From positions 5,530,361 to 5,594,360 of the forward strand of contig CM055106.1 of NCBI GenBank assembly GCA_029204225.1: a stretch of 64,000 nucleotides of DNA, given 5' to 3'. The position numbers and the translations under genes are program-made. This document shows, piece by piece, positions 10,781 to 21,008 of the stretch (positions within the stretch are counted from its first letter, which is position 1; each line of letters begins with the position of its first letter). Source of the stretch: Diphasiastrum complanatum (Eukaryota; Streptophyta; Lycopodiopsida; Lycopodiales; Lycopodiaceae). Below the pieces are notes generated by a model. The model made no database searches. It worked only from the letters and a program-made list of their open reading frames with translations, and was not told the DNA's origin.

Positions 10781-12976
10781 GTTTACTTTGTTATCTATTA
10801 CTCCTAGAAGTTCTCTAAACTTCTGAAATTTTTCTTTGCCAAGACCTTTGGTAAAGATATCTGCAACTTGCTCTTCTGTAGGGCAATAGATAAGCTCCAC
10901 TTCATTACTTTGAATTTTCTCTCTGATGAAGTGTTGTTGTACTTCAATATGCTTTGTCCTGCTGTGAAAAACTAGATTTTTTGCCAATTTAATACAACTC
11001 TGATTGTCACATTGAAGTACCGTAGGTGAATCTTGTACCATATGTAGATCATGTAGAATCCTTCACAACCATATTGCTTCACATGTTGCACTCGTAGTAG
11101 CTCGATATTCTGCCTCTGTAGATGATAAAGCAATAGTATATTGCTTCTTAGAACTCCAAGAGATAGCACCAGAACCAAGACTAAAGATGTAACCTGTAGT
11201 AGATCTTCGGTCTTCCGCATCTCCAGCCCAATCAGCATCCACATATCCCTGTAACTTCAAATCATCCTGTCTACCATAGAGAATACCAAATCTCAAAGTG
11301 CCCTGGATATATCTGAGTATTCGCTTAGCAACTTTCCAATGAATCTGCTTAGGCTTAGCCAGAAACTAACTAACCATACTCACAGCATAAGCAATATCTG
11401 GTCTTGTAGTAGTTAGATAGATTAAGCTTTTAACAAGCTTTCTATATAACGTCTCATCTACATCCTGATCTTTCTCAGCTTTAGTAAGCTTACATCCACT
11501 ATCATATGGTGTAGAAATAGGCTTGCACTTTGACATATTGAATTTTTCAAGAATTTCATGAGCATACTTAGATTGAGAAATGAATAGTCCTTGTGCTACT
11601 CTCCATACCTCAATACCAAGAAAATATTGTAGTGAACCAAGATCTTTCATATCAAATTCCGATGAGAGATCTTTCTTGATTCCTTGAATCATTCTAGGAT
11701 CTGATCCTCTAATAATAAGTTCATCCACATACATCACTACAATAACAATATGATTATTTCTGACCAAAACATAAAGTGTATGCTCCGAACTACTTCTCTG
11801 AAAGCCAAGCTCCTCAAAGTACGTGTCAATCCTCGTGTACCACGCCCTGGGTGCCTGCTTAAGTCCATATAATGCCTTGTCCAACTTGCAAACCTTATCT
11901 TCATGTCCTGCTACTATGTATCCCTCTGGCTGCTCCATGTAGACTTCTTCCTCTAGCAATCCATTCAGGAATGCACTCTTTACATCCATTTGTTGAATAT
12001 CCCATTCAAACTGAGTTGCCAATGATAAAACAGTCCTCATAGTAGTAGACTTAGCAACCGGTGCAAAAGTTTCCTCATAGTCAATCCCTTCCTGTTGAGC
12101 ATAACCTTTTGCCACCAATCTTGCCTTATGTTTATCTATAGAACCATCTGATTTGTACTTAGTCCTATAGACCCACTTGCATCCAATAGCCTTTTTACCT
12201 GTAGGTAGCTGAACAAGTCTCCAAGTCTTGTTCTTCATGATTGAGTCATACTCCTCATCCATAGCTTTCCTCCAAATATCCTCTTTTTCAGCCTCTCTGA
12301 AAGTAGATGGATCCTTTTTCTCTAATATTGTGGCCATATATGCAAAATGTACATCCCCATCTTCATGATGATCCTCTTGTTGATCCTCCTGTCGATCTTG
12401 ATCTTCATGTTGCTTTTCAAGTCTAGCTGATCTCCTAGTTCCATGTGTACTGGACTCTCCCTGTTCCATAATAACACTATCCTTGATAGTTTCATAATAC
12501 CACCTAGACAATCTTCTAGCTTCTGATGTAGGATGCTTCCTGCTTGGTGAAGTAGGAGGTGAATAAGGATCCCATATACTTGACCTCTCCTTCCTCTTTC
12601 CTATCTCAACCAAAGACACTTTAGGTTCTTGAATTGGCGTAGGTGATACATGTGTCGATTCAGGTTCCTGTAATAACTCGTCACATAATATAGGGATTCC
12701 ACCATCTTGATCTTTATCAAAATATATCTCTATTTTTTTATGAGTTGCCTCCTCATCAAAGATTGCATCCCTACTTATGATTATTTTCTTACCCTCCAAG
12801 TCATATAACCTGTATCCCTTCTCTTGATTATCATAACCAAGAAATAAACACTTGGTCGCCTTAGAATCCAATTTGCTCCTTGAATCCTTAGGTATGTGAG
12901 AAGAAGCAATACTTCCAAACACTCTCAAATGACTTATATCTAGCTTCCGACCCGTGTAAGCTTCCTCTGGAGTTCA
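10781..12976 (-). pseudogene. Copia-1 integrase tail, reverse transcriptase and RNase H (broken)
   Basis: One frame covers the C-terminal integrase, reverse transcriptase and RNase H, but in-frame stops cut it at 12974-12976, 11363-11365 and 11063-11065. The last is TGA where arginine CGA is likely, a CpG transition. Recognisable blocks are CKWVYRTKYKSDGS, the MDVKSAFLNG polymerase motif A, YGLKQAPRAW, and RNase H DADWAGD...RRSTTGY and LSSTEAEY. The catalytic box reads YVDE instead of the family's YVDD, so one of the two metal-binding aspartates is replaced. The polymerase is inactive by several independent lesions. Confidence 0.9.
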
Positions 12977-13005
12977 ATTCTCTACAACCTTTGTAGGACT
13001 TCGAT

Positions 13006-13620
13006 TCAAAAGATAAACAACCCCGTCTTAACTGCTTCACCCCAAAACATATTTGGAAGATTTTTACTCTTGAGCACACTCCTCGCAGTTTCCACTATGG
13101 ATCGGTTCTTTCTTTCCGCAACTCCATTTTGTTGAGGCTTGTCCGTATTTGCAAATTGTCTCTTTATACCATGATCCTTGCAAAACACCTGAAATTCCGT
13201 AGAAAGATACTCTCCCCCTTTGTCCGAGCGAAGTATCTTTATTTGTCTATCTGTTTCTTTCTCCACTTGTGTCTTAAACCATGTGAAATATTTGAAAGCT
13301 TCACCCTTATTCTTCAGAAGATAGATCCATGTCTTCCTAGAATAGTCATCCACAAACACCATAAAGTAACTTGCTCCCCCATAAGATTGAGTCTTCATAG
13401 GACCACACAAATTTGTATGAACAAGTTCTAGAACATTTTTCGCCCTGAATGTACTAGGCAAAAATTTCTTTATTTGATGCTTGCCTAAGACACAGCCTTC
13501 ACAAACCTTGTGATCAGAAACGACTTGAGGTAGACCTGTAACCATGTTAAATTTCCTCAAGACTTGTAGACTTTTGTAATTCAGATGTCCATACCTCTCG
13601 TGCCATAACTTACCCGATTT
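13006..13620 (-). pseudogene. Copia-1 GAG-pre-integrase and integrase core (broken)
   Basis: The frame shows the HHCC zinc-binding region (LWHERYGHL...CEGCVLGKH) followed by the core with LVHTNLCGPM, RSDKGGEY and PQQNGVAERKNRS. The first catalytic aspartate position reads N in HTNLCGP (usually HSDLCGP), while the second aspartate and the glutamate remain. The frame is lost near 13006 and resumes in another phase toward the reverse transcriptase. The 5' end fuses directly to the end of gag near 13620, with the protease missing. Confidence 0.85.
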
Positions 13621-14269
13621 GATCGATTCTCCTGCATATCTTGCTGCTTTTTCTTCTTCTTCTTCCCTTTGCCACCCTTCTTGGAACTTTGCTCTTGCTT
13701 CTTTGCCAGGAATGCCTGTTCCTTGAAATCGTCCCTGTTTACAATATTCTGTCGTCTCATTTCTTCCTGTAGTAAGGTGGCATTTAGCTCATCGAAAGAA
13801 GGCCTCATTTCTCTTAACGATAGCATCATTACAAAGTTCTGATAGGCCAAAGGTAGACTATTAAGTACAATGGATACCAATACTGAATCTTGAACACTTT
13901 CTCCAACTGCAATAAGTTGCCCTCTCAGATCTTTCACTCGAGTAAAGTAGTCCGTTACCGATTCACCTGTACCCATCTTCAACGTGTGAAGCTTATTTAG
14001 TCAAGAATAAGATTCGTGACTGATTTAATCATATCTTTAACTGATAAGTTGATAATATGATGAGCTTTTCTTCTATGTTTTTGATACTCCCGCAACTCCC
14101 TGTCAGTGGTAGGAGGTATCTCAACACCTGTGACGATATCCCAATATTCTCTATCTTGGAGAATATTTTGCATCTTGAACTTCCATATACTGTAGTTCAT
14201 TCCATCTAGCTTGCTAGACTCCGGCAACATAACGTCATTCAATCCTGCGATTATACTGATCCGTAACAA
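13581..14269 (-). pseudogene. Copia-1 gag (deleted and frameshifted)
   Basis: The N-terminal part (13997-14269) contains KLDGMNYSIWKFKMQ, the usual copia gag opening. The second part (13581-13982) has KMGTGESVTDYFTRVKDLRGQL and a lysine-rich tail near 13640-13690. Between the parts the phase shifts and about 50 expected residues are missing. No CCHC knuckle follows: the tail runs in another phase straight into the integrase zinc domain. This is a deletion derivative. Confidence 0.85.
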
Positions 14270-14277
14270 ATCTCAAC

Positions 14278-14870
14278 AACCTGAATTTAGTTTAACAATC
14301 AGATCTGTCCAGAAACAGCCTTCTCTCAATATCACCTGCCCTGATTCAGACCTGTCCTAGATATCACCTGTCCCAGGTATTGCCTGTCTGAACCTGCACC
14401 TGCTTAGTTACCACCTGCACCAGATACTGCCTTCCTTAGATGCTGCTGTTGGGCCTGCACCAGGTCCACCTACCTCAGATGCTGCCTGTCCGGGCCTGCA
14501 CCAGGTCCTGCTGCCTTCAGAAGTGCCTTCCCCAGCTACTGCCGCCCTCAGAAGTGCCTGCACCAGGTACTGCTGCCCTCATACGTGCCTGTTAAGATGT
14601 GCATGCACCTGAAATGCACCTGTTCAGATCTGCCTGTCTCAGAAGTCACCTGTTCAGATACTACCTCCCTCAAATGTACCTGCTCCAGATGTGACCTGCA
14701 CCAGAAAACTAGCAAACAACCAGAAAAATTCTGATTCAGATCTGTCGACAGCCAATAACTTTCCGTCAATCTTCTTCTAGAAGATTCCCGTTGTTTTCCT
14801 AACAACGTTGACTCCACATGCAGCTCCTCCAATCCGATTGCACACCTGCAAATACAAACTCTCTCTCTCA
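14278..14870 (-). repeat. Copia-1 leader with internal repeats
   Basis: Between the primer site and gag lies a leader of degenerate repeats of a CTGCACCAGGTMCTGCTGCC-type unit with CTCAGAAGTGCCTG spacers, dense at 14390-14600. This echoes the repeat-rich leader of the element at 7.5 kb, though the repeated words differ. Confidence 0.6.
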
Positions 14871-14881
14871 CCAAAGAGCTT

Positions 14882-14895
14882 GCTCTGATATACCA
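14882..14895 (-). other. Copia-1 primer-binding site, with 2-bp insertion
   Basis: On the minus strand the bases after the 5' LTR read TGGTATATCAGAGC. This is the tRNA-iMet primer site TGGTATCAGAGC with an extra AT in the middle, which would weaken primer pairing. Confidence 0.8.
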
Positions 14896-15359
14896 TGTCA
14901 GAATTTGTGATACAAATTCTAGATGGAGATACTAGTCCTACTAGCATTCACACAAAACCCAAGCATAGAGAGAATTCAGATCATAGGAGAATCGAGCAAT
15001 TGCTCTAGCTCATTGAATGGAATGGAATAATTGTGGTGGGGTGCTAGCCTTCTTAAATAGTTTCTCTAATGATTGATAAAAGCTAATGAGCCTAAGGTAA
15101 ATAGCAAAAGACAAAAAGCTAATTGCTATAATTACTACCTATATTGGGTAAACACCCAAGATGAGTTTCTAAGTGATAAAAGCAAATCCTATTCTAGTAG
15201 TAGTGCACCCACCTACATGCATGACTAAAAAACGAATTTACTACAAATAGTAATGACCTTAAAATATGACTTACTATAAATAGTAATAGCCCCTAAAAAT
15301 AACACGCAGGCATGGCCAAACTATCATTAAGGGGTGTCAAATAAACATTAATTCTAACA
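14896..15359 (-). repeat. Copia-1 5' LTR
   Basis: This 464-bp LTR is the partner of 10304-10768. The target duplication TAAGG follows directly at 15360-15364. Confidence 0.95.
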
Positions 15360-15536
15360 TAAGGTAGGTCTAAAACAGATATTGATAAGGGTGATGTTAC
15401 TTGGTTCACTCAAGATTCACGTCTCCTCCTGGTAGATCTTTCCTTTGCAGATTTTTCACAAAATGACCATCATGGACTTGAACAATTTCTCTGTATCATA
15501 CAGTGGATGGCCCATAGGGAGCAAATTTCTCTTTAC

Positions 15537-16015
15537 TGTCACGCCCACGACTGGTCTCGGGTAGCGTGTCCACGCTAGAGATCAGTAGACCAACAACCCG
15601 TAAGTTAATTGTGACTATAAGGGAATTGGGGCCCTTATGTGTAAAGGTCATAATTAATGGTTGTAGGCTTAACCTCATGATGGTGGATTTGTATGGGAGT
15701 CATTGGGGAACTGGATGACGTGGCCCAGAAAGGCTGCAGAGGTGTCCAGTGAGGTGTCACAATGCACTATTAGTGGTGCATAGGCCTTGGAGGGTATAAG
15801 TATACCTATTGGACTCTCACTAGTTGAATGTGAGACTAGTATCCGTAGTATGCTGCTCGTGTGATGTCTCATTCCTCTCTGAGATTGATCTATAGCTTGG
15901 GGGCTAGATCCGTTCGATCTAGGATTGGTTGGGTTGGTTTGTCCACCATCCGTTTCCCATGTGTTGCTTGTTATTGGCATGCTTAGAATAGGATCTTTGG
16001 TTTTAGGACTTTATA
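15537..16015 (+). repeat. Gypsy-1 5' LTR
   Basis: The block starts TGTCACGCCCACGACTGG and ends TTTATA just before the primer site. It matches 23232-23711 closely but has its own small indels. CpGs present here are TpG in the other LTR at several sites, as expected of methylation-driven decay. Confidence 0.88.
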
Positions 16016-16016
16016 T

Positions 16017-16028
16017 TGGTATCAGAAC
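16017..16028 (+). other. Gypsy-1 primer-binding site
   Basis: TGGTATCAGAAC follows the 5' LTR by one base and differs at one position from the usual tRNA-iMet primer site. Confidence 0.75.
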
Positions 16029-16049
16029 AAAAAAGCGAATTTAGTCGGT

Positions 16050-16330
16050 TTTTGTTGTTGCTTTGGGTAAGGCCTCCTCGTGGTGGAGGATACAACCCAT
16101 AAAATTGGTGACTGGGCTGAATTCGTGGAGGAATTCCGTAAGTCCTTTTTCACAATTGACGAAATGTATATTCGCTTTATTAATTGCCAAATGGGCAACC
16201 GAGAATTGGACACCTATGTCCAGGAGTTCTTGGATTTCTTTGACCAAGGTGTCGTTTTTTTCGGAAACGGGCTCGGCCAAACGGCCCAGAAGCCTGAGAT
16301 GGAAAGACTAAAATGAAACAAAAAAAGTCG
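16050..16330 (+). pseudogene. Gypsy-1 gag fragment
   Basis: Two overlapping frames together show the plant retrotransposon gag pattern. An ASSWW block (frame from 16063) is followed, after a frameshift near 16090, by WAEFVEEFRKSFFTIDEMYIRFINCQMGNRELDTYVQEFLDF (residues quoted in parts: EFVEEFRKSFF, FINCQMGNREL, YVQEFLDF). The frame closes at 16314-16316. The rest of gag to about 17235 is too decayed to read. Confidence 0.7.
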
Positions 16331-17253
16331 TTTTCTTGATGTGCTTGAAGCTGGGGCGTACCAACACAGTAAGAAATAAGAACAAGAAAAGCCGACTCAT
16401 TCTTCCCCATTTCTAAATCTGTCACTCAAGGCATGTTAGGACAAAACCTACTATCCTTTCAGTGACCGTAGAGATTTGGAAATTGTTTTATGAAGTTGGA
16501 ATTTGCAAACAATTCCCGTGAACTTCATATACTTGTAATTATTTTTTGTGACGCTTTGATCAGGAAGTGGAGGGCTTTCGTGGAGGAACCTGTGGTATGG
16601 GACGCAGGCGATTCCAAAATGAAGATCTAAAACTAACTGGATCAGTATGACCATAGTATGGCCGTAAATCTGTGATATTTTGTAGAGATATGCTATGTAG
16701 TGAATCTTTGTGTGATCATAAACCTTTTGTACAAACTTTTAATCTTGTGGATCTACAAAGTATTCCTTGAACTAAGTTATTTGCATGCATAAACTAGTCG
16801 TTTATACATAGGCATGTTGATGAGAATTGTATAGAGACAATTTCTCACTACGTTATAGTAATTTCTCATTGAGAATTACTTATTGACCTAGAATAGATTT
16901 AGAATCAAATTAAATGTGGTGTTTTGGTACCACACCTAGACATTTAAATATTTTCGAAATCCGATACAGCTAACCGAGTCAGGATCGCTACGTTTGGGTT
17001 AGTTGTTTAAAAGACTTCTCTTATAAATATTATTGTTGAAATGTATTGCTTATTTACAACCTTTATGGGTCAAGTTTGGATTCATTTAAAAGTCTATGTG
17101 CATAGAATACACGAGAACTTTTGGCCTTATCTTTTTCCGATTGGAAAGGATAGAATGCTATCCCGGAAGACTCAGGATAGTAGGATAGTTGTTGGTTGCC
17201 CAAAGTTAGAACTTCACGTAAGGAGGTTCCGGTGAATCTTAAGTTATTCTAGA

Positions 17254-17640
17254 TTAGAACTTAAGAGTGAATTCTAGACGTATTCTAGATTGGACCGGTG
17301 AGAAAGTATCAGTGTAGTCGATCCCATACTTCTGTGAAAATCCTTTAGCAACTAACCTTGCCTTGTATCTGATGTTTTCTCCATCAAGACCTGTTTTAAT
17401 CTTGTAGATCCACTTGCACGTGACTGGTTTTCTGCCATCAGGTATAGGTGCAAGTGTCGATACATTGTTCTTATACATGGATGACATATTGTCCTCCATT
17501 GCTTGAATCCAGCGATCTTTATCTGGTCCATTTTTTTAGCTTCCTCGAATGTTTGAGGTTCGTCAGAGAATCCACAAAATTCGATGGCTGTATTAAAAAC
17601 ATCCTGACCATACCTTTCTGGTGGTTTTCATTGTCTGTCT
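17254..17640 (-). pseudogene. Copia-2 reverse transcriptase N-terminal remnant
   Basis: The readable frame 17254-17499 contains [33 protein letters not shown] and TFSPV. These are the N-terminal copia polymerase blocks. Upstream, the FEEAKK...WIQAMEDNM region is split by a frameshift near 17500-17540. Residues coded below 17293 are not copia-like. The polymerase motifs A to C are missing. Confidence 0.85.
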
Positions 17641-18640
17641 GATCTTCTCACAGGTGGTTTTGAGTTCGATTCCGCAGGTTTCGAGTTCGATTCTGATTCA
17701 AGCTTTTCTATTGGAATTCGAGCTGGCGATTCGAGTCTGTCAGGTATTCGATTTTGACCTCCCTCTAAATCAGGTAACTCTCTTTCATCTTCTGCTTGTT
17801 TTTCTTCTGTTGTTGTTGGTAGCTCATAATAATTTTTGAGAATTTCATAGCCGACTAGATCACTGTCTGCCATGTATTTCGTCTCATCAAATTTAACATC
17901 TCGAACAACTTTTATCTTGCCAGGTTCGGGTACATAAACACGATAGTATGATGAATGTAACTCGAATCCTACCAGAAAACCTTGTTCTGTCTTTTCATCG
18001 AGTTTCTTTCTCAGCTTATCTGGTATGTGCATATATGCTGCGCATCCAAATGTTCGAACATGTGCAAGATTTGGTTTTGACTTCCACCATATCTCATGAG
18101 GAGTTTTATCCGGTATTCGAGATTTCAGAATACGATTCTGAAGATAAGTTGATGTAGCCACTGCATCTGCCCACAACTGTTTTGGTGCTTTCGCATGAGC
18201 CATCATACACCTTGCAGCTTCCATCAGTGTACGATTCCTTCGTTCAACTATTCCATTGTGCTGAGGTGTGTAAGATGAAGTCTTCGTGTGCATAATACCT
18301 TGATCAGTACAGTAAGCTTTGAATTCGTTGGAAATGTACACACCTCCACGATTTGTGCGAATTTGCTTCAGCTTATTGCCTGTCTGCTTTTCAGCCCAAT
18401 TCGTATACTCAACGAATTTCTCGACAGATTTGGTACGAATAAAGTATACTATAGCGAACTTGCTGAAGTCATCAATAAACGTAATGAAGTACTTTGCATC
18501 ACCCAATGACAATACTCCGAATGGTCCATAAATATCTGAATGCACAATTTCAAGTACCTTAGTTGCTTTATAAACATCCTTACTGAAAGGTGTTCTAGTC
18601 ATCTTGCCTTTAAGACAGGATTCGCAGGTAGTTCAAATAT
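17628..18640 (-). pseudogene. Copia-2 integrase
   Basis: A 324-codon frame with a zinc-domain remnant upstream (TCESCLKGK near 18610-18630), then IVHSDIYGPF, IDDFSKFAIVYF, TPQHNGIVERRNRT and the C-terminal DKLRKKLDEKTEQGFLVGF...VVRDVKFDE block typical of copia integrases. The second catalytic block reads RTNRGGVY where RTDNGGEY is usual, so the middle catalytic aspartate is lost although the frame is open. An in-frame stop lies upstream of the nominal start, in the zinc region. Confidence 0.85.
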
Positions 18641-18978
18641 CTCTACTTTTGATTCGACTCCTTGAATTCTGACTTTTATTGGGTTGGTACAAGGCTTCCA
18701 TGTTCATGTGCATATGAACATAGTCTTTTGTGCCACAATACATCTGTTAATTCCTGAGTTTGATTGACTTGTTTGATTCTTGTTTGAATGTTCAGGTGAT
18801 ACAAATTTCCTTCTCTGTTGCCTTCAGTGTTTCCTCGAAATGCGTTTCGAATGTTGAAAGGCGTTTGAAACGGGACGTACGAAACGACCTCGTTTCAAAA
18901 CGCCGTTTCAGTGTTCGAAACGACCGAAAAAAAAAAAAAAAAACCAAAACAAAAAACCAATTTTTTTTTTTTGAAACC

Positions 18979-19196
18979 GCACCATAAGCTTTGTAGTATG
19001 TACTAGCAATGGGCATGAATAGATTCTCGCAACCTAATAACCTATCCATGATAGTATCAATAATTTCAATAATTGACTGAGGAAAGTGACCATAATCACC
19101 ATACACAACTTCTCCTCTTGAAATTGCATTCTAATTTCTCTAGAGCATTCTCATGAAATTGGATGTATCTACTTGTTACCAGATTGTCTATGACAT
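18979..19196 (-). pseudogene. Captured exon-like block, copy A (decayed)
   Basis: This first tandem copy inside the hAT-type element is on the minus strand. It encodes blocks such as YGDYGHFPQSI and CENLFMPIASTYYKAYGAV and carries small insertions that break the frame. It ends at an AG boundary (ACAG|ATGTC), as in copy B. I do not recognise the protein. Confidence 0.5.
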
Positions 19197-19212
19197 CTGT
19201 AAACCCCGAAAA

Positions 19213-19416
19213 CCGCGCCATAAGCTTTGTAGTATGTACTCGCAATGGGCACGAACAGATTCTCGCAACCTAATAACCTATCGAGGACAGTATCAATAAT
19301 TGATTGAGGAAAGTGACCATAGTCACCATACACAGCTTCTCCTCTTGAAATTGCATTCTCTAGAGCATTCTCATGAAATTGGATGTATCTACTTGTTACT
19401 AGACTTTCTATGACAT
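19213..19416 (-). pseudogene. Captured exon-like block, copy B (open frame)
   Basis: The second tandem copy is open on the minus strand for about 68 codons, with blocks DVIESLVTSRYIQFHENAL, SRGEAVYGDYGHFPQSI and LLGCENLFVPIASTYYKAYG. It is bounded by TTTACAG on the 5' side and GTTTTC on the 3' side, as a real exon would be. It looks like a host exon acquired by the element. I do not recognise the gene, and it is not a transposase domain known to me. Confidence 0.5.
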
Positions 19417-19561
19417 CTGTAAACCCCAAAAACCCTCAAAAACACATTTTAAAAAAAAAAAAACCTAAAAGAAATTTCCCATTTCAAACCTGAACCAGAC
19501 GTTTCAAACGCGTTTTGAAACGCGTATGAAACGACGTACGAAACGCGCCCATGAAACATTG

Positions 19562-19900
19562 GTTGCCTTTAGCAACCAGATTATCAGAATCTTCCTCGAA
19601 CAGTTTACAAGAGTTCTTTGTGAAGGTTACTGACATGCCTGTATCGACTATCTTAGCTACAAATAGAAGATCTTTATCAAGAGTAGGGACATAGAGAATG
19701 TCCTCCAGTTTCTTGTCTCCCTGATTCGTGTCTAGCCATAATACACCAGTTCCATCAACCACGTGTTTAGAACCGTCTCCAAGTATAATGAATCTCGAAT
19801 AATTCGTCTTCTTGTACTCAGACAAAATTTGTTTCGAGGAAACAAAATGTGAGGTGGCTCCTGAATCAAGTACTACTTCTCGAATTGAATTAGATGAACA
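19562..19900 (-). pseudogene. Copia-2 protease region
   Basis: On the minus strand the sequence near 19845-19895 encodes VVLDSGATSHFV, the aspartic protease active-site block of copia elements. It is followed by FIILGDGSKHVV, LEDILYVPTL and SVTFTKNSCKLFEED. The frame then runs into the hAT-type insertion at 19561. The joint between gag and protease (around 19900) carries a frame break or stop. Confidence 0.85.
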
Positions 19901-20893
19901 TCATAGATCAGTATTAACATAAGCTGCTGAATTCCTTGTTGCCCTGTCTTCTGCTGCTCTAAAGCATTCTGCTTTGTCTTCGACATAGTTTGAATCTGAA
20001 GGTTTGCTTCGATTCTGCTCCTTGTTTCTGGGATTCTGATAACAGTCTATTGCTGCATGACCTCGTTTATGACAATGAATGCATTCAATCTTTGGATTTA
20101 GCCAACACTTTTCTTCTGTGTGACCTGATTTTCTGCATCTGTTGCAGATCTTCTTATCACCAGAATTCTTCTGTTGTTTTGCAGATTGTTGTTTATTAGT
20201 CTTAGACTCATTCTTCTTAGACGACTCCCTCTTAAACTTAGACTTCTTAGAAGATTTATTTTTCTGAGTAAATAGAGCATTTTCTGAATCACCATTGTCG
20301 TCATAGCGTTCACGAGCTTCTACTTCCTCCTTCACTCCATCCATTGCCTTTTGAAGTGTCATTGTCGCATCTTTCGCCAATAAGGTTCGAGTTGTGTGGA
20401 ATGACCTGGGTAGGGCTCGAAGAAAATAACTAAGGTGTTTTTCCTTAGAAATTGTATTTTCTGCACCAGAATTTTGCAAGGAAATAAACAAATCTTTAAT
20501 CTTTTGCACGAAAGTGTTCAGGTCTTTGCCGTCCCACTGTAGGTAAGTTAATTGGTCTTCCAAGAACATGATCTGATTACGAGATCGAGTCTCATTCTTG
20601 GTTTGCAATTCTTCCCATAAATCCTTTGCGTTTGAAATTGATGTAAGATCTAGCATTATATTGTCATGCACTGAAGACGCAATAATTGCTATAGCTTTGT
20701 CATTTTTTAAACTCCATTCTCGAAGTTCTTTGCCAGGAGTAGCTTCTGGCTTCTCCTCAATTGGTTCTACCCGTTGCCATAGACCTTCGCCCTTCAACAA
20801 GAGTGAAGTCTTTAATTTTCAAATCAAGTAGTTTGAACCTTCTGGGTCCAAGATTGTAGTGATCTTAGCTTGAATATTGGTGATCGACGACAT
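19901..20893 (-). pseudogene. Copia-2 gag with two CCHC zinc knuckles
   Basis: The natural start is the ATG at 20893. The frame meets a TGA near 20819, where tryptophan of the NYLIW block is expected, and then runs open from 20800. It contains WSLKNDKAIAIIASSV, the DLWEELQ block, a lysine-rich stretch and two CCHC knuckles, CNRCRKSGHTEEKC and CIHCHKRGHAAIDC, near 20050-20150. Two knuckles are unusual, since most copia gags have one. Apart from the single stop, gag is nearly intact. Confidence 0.85.
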
Positions 20894-20995
20894 CTTCTAA
20901 TTCTGAATAAGCTCCAGATAGCGGCTTACTGATGGATGTATGAAGGATGCTAAGAGGGATACGAAGATACCACTGTATCAACTTTAATTCCGTAT

Positions 20996-21007
20996 GCTCT
21001 GATACCA
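20996..21007 (-). other. Copia-2 primer-binding site
   Basis: The minus strand reads TGGTATCAGAGC, a perfect tRNA-iMet primer site, just inside the LTR end at 21009. Confidence 0.85.
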
Positions 21008-21008
21008 C

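Larger units (their letters stand above)
10304..15359 (-). mobile_element. Copia-1: LTR retrotransposon with intact ends, decayed interior
   Basis: This 5.06-kb element is bounded by direct LTRs that begin TGTCAGAATT and end TAACA on the plus strand. It is flanked by an exact 5-bp target-site duplication, TAAGG, at 10299-10303 and 15360-15364. The coding order on the minus strand is gag, integrase, reverse transcriptase, RNase H, which is the copia order. A primer site lies beside the right LTR and a polypurine tract beside the left LTR. By eye the LTRs differ at about 11 of 464 positions plus one indel, almost all transitions. The interior lacks the zinc knuckle and protease and has stops and frameshifts, so it cannot make its own proteins. 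Confidence 0.95.
18825..19561. mobile_element. hAT-type non-autonomous element carrying a duplicated exon-like insert
   Basis: This 737-bp insertion is flanked by an exact 8-bp duplication, GTTGCCTT, at 18817-18824 and 19562-19569. Its ends are imperfect inverted repeats (CAGTGTTTC at the left, CAATGTTTC as the reverse complement of the right end). Removing the element and one duplication rejoins the copia-2 protease and integrase sides in one frame, which proves both boundaries. Subterminal regions are packed with CGTTTC/GAAACG words. The interior holds two tandem copies of a ~210-bp exon-like block. An 8-bp duplication with CARTG-like ends indicates the hAT superfamily. Confidence 0.88.
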
